Assembly (NCBI GenBank): GCA_020850785.1
Contig: JADZDZ010000329.1
Location: 1-5,903 of the forward strand
Direction: 5' to 3'
DNA: 5,903 bases
From: Candidatus Sumerlaeota bacterium
GTDB lineage: Bacteria; Sumerlaeota; Sumerlaeia; SLMS01
Positions 1 through 5,903 of this stretch are shown here, piece by piece (the stretch's first letter is position 1; the number at the start of each line of letters is the position of its first letter). The position numbers and the translations under genes are program-made. The notes under the pieces are model-generated. The model searched no databases. It saw only the letters and a program-made list of their open reading frames with translations, and was not told the DNA's origin.

Positions 1-739
1 CCGCCACGCATCCACGCACCGCCTCCAGCGAGGCGAAATCCTGCACGTCCTCGTCCACAACAATGGGGAGCGGCATCGACAGATGGAGCTTCTTCGTTTC
101 CTCAAGGTTGCCGATTGCCAGCGGCTGTTCGATGAATTCCACGCCAAGGTCGGCAAGTTCGGGAATGATTTTCTTCGCGATGTCGTAGGTCCATCCCGCG
201 TTCGCATCCACGCGGAGAACCGCTTTCGGCGCGACGGCGCGAATGCGGCGCATGATGTCAATGTCCAGTTCGTAGCTGCGGCCGAGCTTGATCTTCAGCA
301 GCGGCAGGTGCGCGACTTCGCGCGCGCGTTCCTCCATGATCGCGTTGTCGGCGAGGCTCACGGTGTAGGTGGATTTCACGCCGGGCGGAGGGAGCTTCGC
401 CAGTTCATAAATCTTCTTGTTGGTGCGGCGGCCCCAGGCGTCCCACAGCGCGATGTTGAATGCGCACAGCGCCGCGGAGTGCTGCGGGTACTTGGCGCGG
501 GCGCGCTTGTCGTGGAAGTCGATGTCGCCGATGTTCTCCTCCGTCACGTCCTTCGCAAGGTCCGCGAGCACGGTGACGATGTCCTCCGCCTTCTGCTTCT
601 TGTAGCGGACCGGAGAGCCTTCCCCCTGCCCATGATCGCCAAGGCGAAACAGCACGGTCGGCAATTCCGTGACCGTATCACGCGAGATGCCGAAGGGATA
701 ACGCATCTTCAGTTGGTAGATTTTCTGGATTGAATGCAC
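1..739 (-). CDS. Dipeptide epimerase, enolase superfamily (probable L-Ala-D/L-Glu epimerase), C-terminus off the left edge
   Basis: The 246 visible codons read as the N-terminal cap and half of the barrel of an enolase-superfamily dipeptide epimerase. Such enzymes epimerise the second residue of L-Ala-D-Glu during murein peptide recycling in the cytoplasm. Seen: the N-terminal strand SIQKIYQLKMRYPFGISRDT (residues 3-22), typical of this subgroup; the TYTVSL segment (124-129); KIK (149-151), the catalytic Lys pair; DANAGW (178-183) with metal ligand Asp178; EQPL (204-207) with ligand Glu204; and VDED (228-231) with ligand Asp229. The second catalytic Lys lies beyond the window. I chose GTG at 739 because it keeps the first beta strand; there is no in-frame ATG upstream back to the glycosyltransferase, and a GGGGG run at 748-752 lies 8 nt away. 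The alternative ATG at 706 would remove that strand. The gene follows the glycosyltransferase after 80 nt in which I see no terminator. The superfamily is certain; the exact dipeptide specificity is inferred and needs the missing C-terminal half. Confidence 0.88.
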   Translation of the reverse strand, partial: MHSIQKIYQLKMRYPFGISRDTVTELPTVLFRLGDHGQGEGSPVRYKKQKAEDIVTVLADLAKDVTEENIGDIDFHDKRARAKYPQHSAALCAFNIALWDAWGRRTNKKIYELAKLPPPGVKSTYTVSLADNAIMEERAREVAHLPLLKIKLGRSYELDIDIMRRIRAVAPKAVLRVDANAGWTYDIAKKIIPELADLGVEFIEQPLAIGNLEETKKLHLSMPLPIVVDEDVQDFASLEAVRGCVA

Positions 740-819
740 GGATGGAGCCCCCGGAGTTCGCGAAATAGGACGGGGCGCATTGGGGGAAAGGCGGCCTCCG
801 TGCGCAAGGGCGATTGGGG

Positions 820-2010
820 CTAACGCACCAGCCGTGTCCTTTGCTTCCCGCGCGGAAGGCTGCGGCCACGCCAGCGGATTTCCCCCTTGATTTCAGCGAA
901 GTAAGCCGACCTCAGCATGATGTATGAGGCGAGGAAAGCTCCTGCGGGATAGGCCAGCGCGACCACCAGCGGATTCATCGAGTGTGCGCGCCTCATGCGG
1001 CCCACGAGCTTCAATCCCGTTTCCACATGAAGCAGCAACGCCGACAGCCAGACGTACCACGCGCCGGGATCAAGAAGCAGAAACCCGATGGCGATCATCA
1101 GCGGCATCGCGTGGGCGAGCGGGAAGAATAACGCCGCCGCAATCGCTCCGGAAATTCCGTGGCCAACGGCTTGGTGCATGTTCTTCTCGAAGCCGCGCAC
1201 GATGTTGGAAAGCCCGTGATACCATCGCAGGTGAATGGCTGTGAAATCGCGCGTGATGAGGATGCGGCCCCGTTGCGATTTCGTCATGAGTCCCATGGCC
1301 ATGTCGTCGATCACCTCGTTGCGAATCGCCGCATGACCACCCCAACGCTCGTACATCGCGCGCCGAATCATGCCGAAGGCGCCAATGCCGATGAAATCCT
1401 TCGTGTCGGGATTCGTGATTTTTTTCGGATCAAGCGTGAGAAAGCCAAGATGGCTGAGCAGCGGAAGAATTGCATTCTCCCAAAATCCCACGCAATCGAC
1501 GCGCGGGAAAAGCGTCAGCAGGTCTCCCTTCCCGCGCGCAAGATGTGAAGCAGCCCGCCGGACGGTGTCCGGCGCGAAGATGACATCCGCATCGGTGAAC
1601 AGATAAAATTCGGATTCTGTCGGCGCCGCCTTCACTCCGCAATGAAGCGCGTGGCATTTTCCCATCCAACCATCCGGCAGCGGGGGAGTGTCGATGATCG
1701 TAAGGCGCGGATCGGAAATCCGCTCCAGAATTTCCCCCGTGCGATCCGTTGAGCGGTCATTGATGACGATGACATGCAGGGCGGGATGATCCTGCGCAAG
1801 GAGGCTGCGCACGCACCGCTCAATCGCGTGTTCCTCATTTCGCGCCGGCACAAAAACATTCACTGAAGGGGGATGCGGGGACGCTGTCGCTGCGCTCTCC
1901 AGCAGCGGCGTCGCGGCCAGTCGGCGGCGGCAGGTCCGCTCCCAGCGCGCAAACCAAACGAAGGCATGCAGCGCGAGAATGACAATTGCCGCGGCTTCCA
2001 ATGCCGACAT
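820..2010 (-). CDS. Membrane-anchored family 2 glycosyltransferase, acceptor unknown
   Basis: A 396-residue GT-A fold glycosyltransferase (GT2), probably inverting, that would use a nucleotide-sugar donor at the cytoplasmic face of the inner membrane. Seen: an N-terminal membrane segment (about 3-20); the nucleotide-binding strand VFVPARNEE (52-60) and VINDRSTDRT (82-91); GWMGKCHAL (114-122); the metal-binding DAD motif in LFTDADV (137-143); GGHAAIRNEVIDD (224-236) with the probable catalytic acid in VIDD; RWYHGLSNIVRGFEKN (262-277) in place of a QxxRW motif; three C-terminal membrane segments (about 286-311, 315-335, 346-367); and a terminal IRWRGRS (378-384). This architecture matches the group that includes HpnB-like and CrtQ-like (carotenoid) transferases, but no hopanoid or carotenoid gene is visible nearby, so the acceptor, possibly a lipid, stays open. 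Its ATG lies 6 nt after the stop of the beta-CASP gene with only a weak GAG as ribosome site, which suggests translational coupling. It stops with TAG. Confidence 0.88.
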   Translation of the reverse strand: MSALEAAAIVILALHAFVWFARWERTCRRRLAATPLLESAATASPHPPSVNVFVPARNEEHAIERCVRSLLAQDHPALHVIVINDRSTDRTGEILERISDPRLTIIDTPPLPDGWMGKCHALHCGVKAAPTESEFYLFTDADVIFAPDTVRRAASHLARGKGDLLTLFPRVDCVGFWENAILPLLSHLGFLTLDPKKITNPDTKDFIGIGAFGMIRRAMYERWGGHAAIRNEVIDDMAMGLMTKSQRGRILITRDFTAIHLRWYHGLSNIVRGFEKNMHQAVGHGISGAIAAALFFPLAHAMPLMIAIGFLLLDPGAWYVWLSALLLHVETGLKLVGRMRRAHSMNPLVVALAYPAGAFLASYIMLRSAYFAEIKGEIRWRGRSLPRGKQRTRLVR

Positions 2011-2016
2011 GTTTAC

Positions 2017-3417
2017 TCAGACGATTTCGATGGGGACGGCGAACTGCGCGCTGACAACGTTGGCGTTGAATTTCGCGCGAAGTTTCTCCTGCAGCGTCTG
2101 TCGCGGCATGTCCTCACCGTGAGTCAGGTAGACTTTGGGGCTGTGCCCATTGGCGGTTAGCGCCCCGTACCACTCCATCAACTGCGTCTGGCCCGCGTGT
2201 GCGCTGAAGCCGCCCAGCGAGCGAATCTTCGCCTTCACGGCGATCTTCTCGCCGAAGATTCGCACTTCTGGCGCGCCATCGACAAGCTGCCGCCCCAGCG
2301 TGCCGTGCCCCTGATAGCCGACGATCAGCACCCAGGTCTCACGCTGCCACAGGTTCCACTTCAAGTGATGCAGGATGCGCCCCGCGTTCGCCATTCCCGA
2401 CCCCGCAAGAATCATCATGGGGCCGTGCATCTCATTCAATGCGCGCGAATCGTCAGGCGTGGGGGTTGGAGTCACGGTTTTCAAGTCCTCGCGCAATGGA
2501 TGATCCTCGCGCAGCATCTGCAACTCCTCATCGAACAATTCCGGATGATTCTGGTAGATGCGCGTCGCCTCGATCGCCATGGGGCTGTCCAGAAAGATTG
2601 GAAACGGCGCCACCACGCGATTGCGAAACATGAGCGCGAGGTAATAGAGCAACGCCTGCGCACGACCGATGGCAAAGGTTGGCACGAGGATTTTTCCCCG
2701 CTCGGCCACCGCCGTCTTGATGATTTCCTCGAATTCGTGGACTGTTTCGGGAATGCTGCGGTGATCCCGATCTCCATAGGTGCTTTCAAGGATCACGTAG
2801 TCCGCCTTCGTGAAGGGCTGCGGGTCCTTCAGGATCGCGGCGCCGCGCTGGCCGATGTCGCCGGAGAAAATCACCACGCGTTTTTTGTCGTTTTCCTCCA
2901 GAGTCACTTCGATGCTGGCAGAACCGAGCATGTGGCCCGCCTCGCGCCAGCGCGCCGTGATGCCGGGCGCAATGATCGTCGGCGTTTCATAGGGGACGGG
3001 CTTGAAGAGCGCCACCACGTGATCAACATCATCGAAGGTGTAGAGGGGTTCCAGCGGAGGCTCGCCGCGCCGCTGGCGCTTGCGATTGTCGTGCAGCGTG
3101 TCCGTCAACCTGATCTTCGCGGAGTCCCTCAGGATCACGGCGGTGATGTCCAGCGTGGCGGGCGTGCCATAGATCGGCCCCGCGTAGCCTTCCTTCGTTA
3201 GAAGCGGCAGGCGGCCCGTGTGATCCAGATGCGCGTGCGTGAGCACAACCGCCGTCAATTCGCCCACATGAAGTTGCGGTGGTATGACGTTCTTTTCATC
3301 CTGGCGACTGTTGCCTTGGAAGAAGCCAAAATCCAGCAGGACTTTGCTTCCCGCAACTTCAATCAGATAGGCTGATCCGGTCACCTCGCCTGCGGCGCCG
3401 AAGGGTGTTACTCTCAT
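2017..3417 (-). CDS. Beta-CASP metallo-beta-lactamase ribonuclease (YSH1/CPSF-like, COG1236 type)
   Basis: A 466-residue two-zinc hydrolase of the beta-CASP family, the group that includes eukaryotic CPSF-73 and bacterial RNases such as Thermus TTHA0252. The likely role is cytoplasmic RNA cleavage or decay. Seen in order: LLDFGFFQG (27-35) with the motif 1 Asp; HAHLDH (61-66), the zinc-binding HxHxDH; GHMLGS (161-166) with the motif 3 His; SGDIG (185-189) with the motif 4 Asp; ESTYGDRDH (211-219), beta-CASP motif A; a beta-CASP insert including FLDSPMA (275-281); SGMANAGRILHHL (340-352), motif B; GGFSAHAG (402-409); and LTHGE (431-435), motif C. All catalytic residues are intact and there is no N-terminal KH domain, as in bacterial forms. 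ATG 3417 is chosen because the first beta strand (MRVTPFGAAGEVTGSAYL) begins there and AGGA at 3426-3429 sits 8 nt upstream. The open frame continues upstream to 3720, but that part overlaps gpmA and has no family similarity. First gene of the minus-strand cluster. Confidence 0.93.
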   Translation of the reverse strand: MRVTPFGAAGEVTGSAYLIEVAGSKVLLDFGFFQGNSRQDEKNVIPPQLHVGELTAVVLTHAHLDHTGRLPLLTKEGYAGPIYGTPATLDITAVILRDSAKIRLTDTLHDNRKRQRRGEPPLEPLYTFDDVDHVVALFKPVPYETPTIIAPGITARWREAGHMLGSASIEVTLEENDKKRVVIFSGDIGQRGAAILKDPQPFTKADYVILESTYGDRDHRSIPETVHEFEEIIKTAVAERGKILVPTFAIGRAQALLYYLALMFRNRVVAPFPIFLDSPMAIEATRIYQNHPELFDEELQMLREDHPLREDLKTVTPTPTPDDSRALNEMHGPMMILAGSGMANAGRILHHLKWNLWQRETWVLIVGYQGHGTLGRQLVDGAPEVRIFGEKIAVKAKIRSLGGFSAHAGQTQLMEWYGALTANGHSPKVYLTHGEDMPRQTLQEKLRAKFNANVVSAQFAVPIEIV

Positions 3418-3510
3418 GTTTTCATTCCTGCCATGGCGAAGTTGCGTGAATCTTTCGCGATCACGACGCCTTGTCATTTCGCGGCGATCCAAACTGGCGC
3501 GGCAACATGA

Positions 3511-3540
3511 ATTGTACCTTTGCGCGCTGCATGGCAACAA
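3511..3540 (-). promoter_or_regulatory. Candidate sigma70-type promoter for the beta-CASP/glycosyltransferase cluster
   Basis: On the minus strand, TTGTTG (3540-3535) and TACAAT (3516-3511) are separated by 18 nt. The -10 matches the consensus at five of six positions, the -35 at only three. Transcription would begin near 3504, leaving a leader of roughly 87 nt before the ATG at 3417. A shifted -35, TTGCCA, gives 15-nt spacing. It is the best pair I found by eye in the 241-bp divergent region. The phylum's sigma-factor preferences are unknown, so this is only a candidate. Confidence 0.35.
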
Positions 3541-3641
3541 CGGCGCGGAAAGGGGCAAAATCTCTTGCGCACCAGTGAACACGCGGCGGGAAACTTGCCC
3601 CGCTCTTTTTGCGAAACTTTTCTCCAGTCTCTTTTTAAGAT

Positions 3642-3648
3642 AGAAGGA
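3642..3648 (+). promoter_or_regulatory. Shine-Dalgarno of gpmA
   Basis: AGAAGGA ends 10 nt before the ATG at 3659 and supports that start, which also lines up with the family's N-terminus. Upstream, TAAGAT at 3636-3641 resembles a -10 box, but no convincing -35 lies 16-18 nt before it; the nearest TTGCGA, at 3609-3614, is 21 nt away. The gpmA promoter is therefore not assigned. Confidence 0.6.
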
Positions 3649-3658
3649 ACGCTTTCTG

Positions 3659-4408
3659 ATGTATAAGATTGTTCTGCTTCGGCACGGCCAGAGCGCATGG
3701 AACCTTGACAATCGCTTCACCGGTTGGACGGACGTGGACCTGACGGATCAGGGTCGCGAGGAGGCCCGCGCGGCGGGCAGGGTCCTGAAGGCTGATGGCT
3801 TTGAATTCGATTTGGTTTACACGTCCGTGCTCACGCGCGCGATCCGCACGATGCAGATCGCAATGAGCGAGTTGAACCAGTTGTGGGTGCCGGTTGTTCG
3901 CGACTGGCGTCTGAACGAGCGCCACTACGGCGCCCTGCAGGGATTGAACAAGGCCGAGACTGCGGCGAAGCACGGCGACGAGCAGGTGAAAATCTGGCGC
4001 CGCTCCTACAGCGTTCCACCGCCGGCGCTCACGGCTGATGATGAGCGCCATCCCTCGCGCGATCGCCGCTACGCCGACGTGCCGAAGGATCAGCTTCCGC
4101 TCACGGAAAGCCTGAAGGACACCGTCGCGCGTTTCGTTCCCTTTTGGGAATCAACCATCGCGCCGCAGGTGAAGAAGGGAAAGCGCGTGGTCATCGTTGC
4201 CCACGGCAACAGCCTGCGCGCGTTGGTGAAGCACCTTGATGGAATGAGCGAAGCGGAAATCCTCGAACTCAACATTCCCACCGGCATTCCGCTCGTGTAT
4301 GAACTTGATGCAAACCTGAAGCCGATCAAGCACTACTACCTTGGTGATCCAGACGAAATCGCGAAGGCTGCCGCTGCCGTTGCGGCACAGGGGAAAGCAA
4401 AAAATTGA
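3659..4408 (+). CDS. gpmA: 2,3-bisphosphoglycerate-dependent phosphoglycerate mutase
   Basis: This enzyme interconverts 3-phosphoglycerate and 2-phosphoglycerate in glycolysis and gluconeogenesis, through a phosphohistidine primed by 2,3-bisphosphoglycerate, in the cytoplasm. The 249 residues match the usual length of the family (about 250). Seen: LLRHGQSAWN (6-15) with the phosphorylated His9 and Arg8; NRFTGWTDVDLTDQG (18-32); TRAIRT (59-64) with Arg60; NERHYGALQGLNKAE (86-100) with the acid Glu87; RRSYSVPPP (114-122); VAHGNSLRALVKHL (180-193) with His182; and the family tail PIKHYYLGD (222-230). All catalytic residues are present. It is the first gene of the plus-strand cluster, with a good Shine-Dalgarno, and its TGA stop overlaps the TTG start of purM. 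Its C-terminal end (234-249) is a short Ala-rich tail. Confidence 0.97.
   Translation: MYKIVLLRHGQSAWNLDNRFTGWTDVDLTDQGREEARAAGRVLKADGFEFDLVYTSVLTRAIRTMQIAMSELNQLWVPVVRDWRLNERHYGALQGLNKAETAAKHGDEQVKIWRRSYSVPPPALTADDERHPSRDRRYADVPKDQLPLTESLKDTVARFVPFWESTIAPQVKKGKRVVIVAHGNSLRALVKHLDGMSEAEILELNIPTGIPLVYELDANLKPIKHYYLGDPDEIAKAAAAVAAQGKAKN
4389..4394 (+). promoter_or_regulatory. Shine-Dalgarno for the TTG start of purM
   Basis: AGGGGA inside the last codons of gpmA ends 10 nt before TTG 4405. Together with the conserved YKDSGVD starting only 12 residues later, it favours TTG as the true start; no ATG or GTG lies between it and that motif. Confidence 0.55.
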
Positions 4409-5430
4409 GCGCTGCAGACTACGCAAAAGCCATCAGCTACAAGGACTCCGGCGTTGACATCAACGAAGGGGACCGCTTTGTCGCCGACCTGAAGAAGATC
4501 AATCCCGCCATCGGTGGTTTCGGCGGTTTCCTGTCGATTCCCACGGGATACAAGAGCCCGAAGCTGGTGCTTTCAACCGATGGTGTCGGCAGCAAAATTC
4601 TTGTCGCGCAGGAATTGAAGATTCTCGACACGATCGGAATCGACCTCGTCGCAATGGTCGTGAATGATATCATCACCAGTGGCGCGAAGCCGCTGGCCTT
4701 CCTCGATTATTATGCGACGCACAAGCTGACGCGTCAGGAATCCAGCGAAGTGATTCGCGGCATCGTTGCGGGCTGCAAGCAGGCGGGATGCGAACTCGTT
4801 GGTGGTGAAACGGCGGAAATGCCGGGCGTCTATCCGCGTGGTGGTTTCGACCTCGCGGGATTTGGCGTCGGCATTGTTGACAAGACGCGCATCATCGATG
4901 GCCGCAGGATCAAGCCGGGCGATGCGATCATCGGCATCGCCAGCAGCGGCGTCCACAGCAACGGCTTCAGCCTTGCGCGCAAGGCACTGCTGGATGGCAG
5001 GAAGGCGCCGAAGGGCGCCAAGCGTCGCGCAATGTTGGAATTGCTGCTTCGTCCCACCGCCATCTACGTCGAGCCGATCATGAGGCTGATCGGAAAGATC
5101 AACGTGAAGGCGCTCGCGCACATCACCGGCGGTGGGCTTGGCGGCAACCTCGTGCGCGTGCTTCCGAAGTCGGCCCATGCGGTTCTTTATCCGTCCCGTT
5201 GGGAGCGCCATGAAATCTTCACCGCCATCGCACAGAACGGCCCCGTGAGCGAACGCGAAATGTACAATGTGTTCAACATGGGCATTGGAATGTGCGTTGT
5301 CGTTGATCGCAGGGACGCGCGGGAGACGATCAAGTTCCTGCGCCGCTCGATGACGCACGCGGAGGAGATCGGCGAAATCAAGCGTGGCAAGACCAGCGTG
5401 ACCATTGATGGAGTGATGAATGTCAGCTAA
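4405..5430 (+). CDS. purM: Phosphoribosylformylglycinamidine cyclo-ligase (AIR synthetase)
   Basis: This enzyme closes the imidazole ring of the purine precursor: FGAM plus ATP gives aminoimidazole ribonucleotide (AIR), the fifth step of de novo purine synthesis, in the cytoplasm. At 341 residues it is close to the E. coli length (about 345). Seen: YKDSGVDINEGDRFV (12-26); LSTDGVGSK (56-64), part of the ATP site; GIDLVAMVVNDIITSGAKPL (78-97); DYYATHKL (101-108); GCELVGGETAEMPGVY (128-143); GDAIIGIASSGVHSNGFSL (172-190); PTAIYVEP (217-224); HITGGGLGGNL (239-249); and FNMGIGM (290-296). The amino-terminal and carboxy-terminal halves of the AIRS fold are both complete. The start codon is TTG, overlapping the gpmA stop by 4 nt (TTGA). 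Its last 11 nt overlap the next gene. The function is secure; transcription with gpmA is inferred from the overlap. No other pur gene is visible. Confidence 0.97.
   Translation: MSAADYAKAISYKDSGVDINEGDRFVADLKKINPAIGGFGGFLSIPTGYKSPKLVLSTDGVGSKILVAQELKILDTIGIDLVAMVVNDIITSGAKPLAFLDYYATHKLTRQESSEVIRGIVAGCKQAGCELVGGETAEMPGVYPRGGFDLAGFGVGIVDKTRIIDGRRIKPGDAIIGIASSGVHSNGFSLARKALLDGRKAPKGAKRRAMLELLLRPTAIYVEPIMRLIGKINVKALAHITGGGLGGNLVRVLPKSAHAVLYPSRWERHEIFTAIAQNGPVSEREMYNVFNMGIGMCVVVDRRDARETIKFLRRSMTHAEEIGEIKRGKTSVTIDGVMNVS
5410..5413 (+). promoter_or_regulatory. Shine-Dalgarno for the EEP lipoprotein gene, inside purM
   Basis: GGAG within the last purM codons lies 6 nt before ATG 5420. An in-frame TGA at 5417-5419 directly precedes the ATG, so no earlier start is possible in this frame. 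Confidence 0.6.
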
Positions 5431-5903
5431 GTGGTGGCGATCTGCGGCCCTGTTTGCGCTGCTGGTGCTTCTTGTTGGCTGCGCCACCGCGAACAAGGAG
5501 GGTGCGCGCCACGACGGACCCCTTCGCGTTGTCACCTACAACATTCGCGGGGGCATGGGCACGGGAGACAAGTCGCGGCCTCCCGTGAAGGCGGGCGATC
5601 AGATTCCGCTCATTGCCGATTTCCTTCGCGAGGAATCCGCAGACTTCGTCTTCCTTCAGGAAGTTGATCAGAACGTCCAGCGGTCCGGCAGCATTGACGA
5701 AACAGCATTGCTGGCAAAGTCGCTGAACTTTCACGGACAGTTTGCCCCGGCGATTCCCCTGCAGGGTGGACACTTTGGTGTCGCGATTCTTTCGCGCTGG
5801 CCCATCGTCGATTCGCGCGTGGAACCACTTTTCAAGCCCGACTACTCCGCCCACGTTCCGAAGTATCCCGATTACTACGAGGAGCAGCGCGTCCTCCTGA
5901 TCG
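5420..5903 (+). CDS. Endonuclease/exonuclease/phosphatase-fold lipoprotein, C-terminus off the right edge
   Basis: The 161 visible residues begin with a lipoprotein signal: a basic n-region (K4, R7), a hydrophobic stretch 9-20 and the lipobox LVGC (18-21) with acylated Cys21. Ala22 follows, so by the enterobacterial +2 rule it would go to the outer membrane. The mature part opens like the EEP (DNase I-like) metal-dependent phosphoesterase fold: LRVVTYNIRGG (35-45) with Asn41; FVFLQEVDQN (76-85) with the metal ligand Glu81; and GGHFGVAILSRWPI (116-129). The downstream Asp/Asn and His catalytic residues lie outside the window. The family includes nucleases, sphingomyelinase-like and inositol-phosphate phosphatases, and the substrate cannot be told here. 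It starts within purM, overlapping by 11 nt, with its own GGAG site, so it is probably co-translated with purM. The fold is confident; the substrate is not known. Confidence 0.85.
   Translation, partial: MSAKWWRSAALFALLVLLVGCATANKEGARHDGPLRVVTYNIRGGMGTGDKSRPPVKAGDQIPLIADFLREESADFVFLQEVDQNVQRSGSIDETALLAKSLNFHGQFAPAIPLQGGHFGVAILSRWPIVDSRVEPLFKPDYSAHVPKYPDYYEEQRVLLI

Noticed and set aside
83..733. 216-residue plus-strand open frame
   Set aside because: It lies antisense to the dipeptide epimerase, whose motifs (KIK, DANAGW, EQPL, VDED) are clear. The plus-strand translation is rich in Arg, Ala and Val with no recognisable domain.
740..819. Possible terminator between the glycosyltransferase and the epimerase
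   Set aside because: I found no GC-rich stem followed by a T-run on the minus strand. The short AGGC/GCCT match around 790-800 has a one-base loop and cannot form a hairpin.
2197..3201. 334-residue plus-strand open frame
   Set aside because: It is antisense to the beta-CASP RNase. The long open frame comes from GC-rich codon bias on the other strand, and its translation is His/Arg-rich without motifs.
3416..3643. 75-residue plus-strand frame in the divergent intergenic region
   Set aside because: Its ATG overlaps the beta-CASP start on the other strand, no Shine-Dalgarno is seen, and the translation resembles nothing I know. The region is better explained as promoter and leader DNA.
3418..3720. 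N-terminal extension of the beta-CASP open frame (101 extra residues)
   Set aside because: It overlaps the start of gpmA on the other strand, is very Arg-rich, and family members begin at the strand starting at ATG 3417, which has its own Shine-Dalgarno.
4573..5535. 320-residue minus-strand open frame
   Set aside because: It is antisense to purM and the start of the EEP gene, both supported by many conserved motifs; the translation shows no family features.
1..5903. Search for a defence system, mobile element, CRISPR array or RNA gene
   Set aside because: Nearly all of the sequence is explained by six genes with conserved motifs. I saw no transposase, integrase, repeat array or tRNA-like fold.

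Overview
The window is ordinary, gene-dense bacterial chromosome: five full or partial housekeeping-type genes plus one partial lipoprotein gene. I see no mobile element, CRISPR array, tRNA, rRNA or prophage signal. The DNA is moderately GC-rich. A lipobox protein and a probable murein-peptide epimerase suggest a diderm (Gram-negative) bacterium. The phylum cannot be fixed from the sequence: the epimerase and the membrane glycosyltransferase resemble types common in environmental lineages such as the PVC group (Verrucomicrobia/Planctomycetes), but that is a weak guess. TGA, TAG and TAA all act as stops, so the standard bacterial code applies. GTG and TTG starts are both used.

Layout. A left, minus-strand cluster reads from 3417 down to the left edge: a beta-CASP metallo-beta-lactamase ribonuclease (3417-2017), then after 6 nt a membrane-bound family 2 glycosyltransferase (2010-820), then after 80 nt an enolase-superfamily dipeptide epimerase (739 to beyond the edge, start codon GTG). 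A 241-bp divergent intergenic region (3418-3658) carries a fair candidate promoter for the minus-strand cluster and a clear Shine-Dalgarno for the plus-strand cluster. The right, plus-strand cluster is gpmA (phosphoglycerate mutase, 3659-4408), then purM (AIR synthetase, 4405-5430), whose TTG start overlaps the gpmA stop, then a lipoprotein of the endonuclease/exonuclease/phosphatase fold (5420 to beyond the right edge), which starts inside the end of purM.

How they work together. The plus-strand genes form a tightly overlapped, probably translationally coupled operon that joins a glycolytic enzyme, a purine-synthesis enzyme and a probable outer-membrane hydrolase. The minus-strand genes combine RNA processing, glycosylation at a membrane and cell-wall peptide metabolism. 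Neither set forms a recognisable pathway, so co-transcription probably reflects genome economy. I looked for a novel system and did not find one. The most interesting points are the coupled overlaps, the unassigned glycosyltransferase beside a beta-CASP RNase, and the extracytoplasmic EEP lipoprotein.
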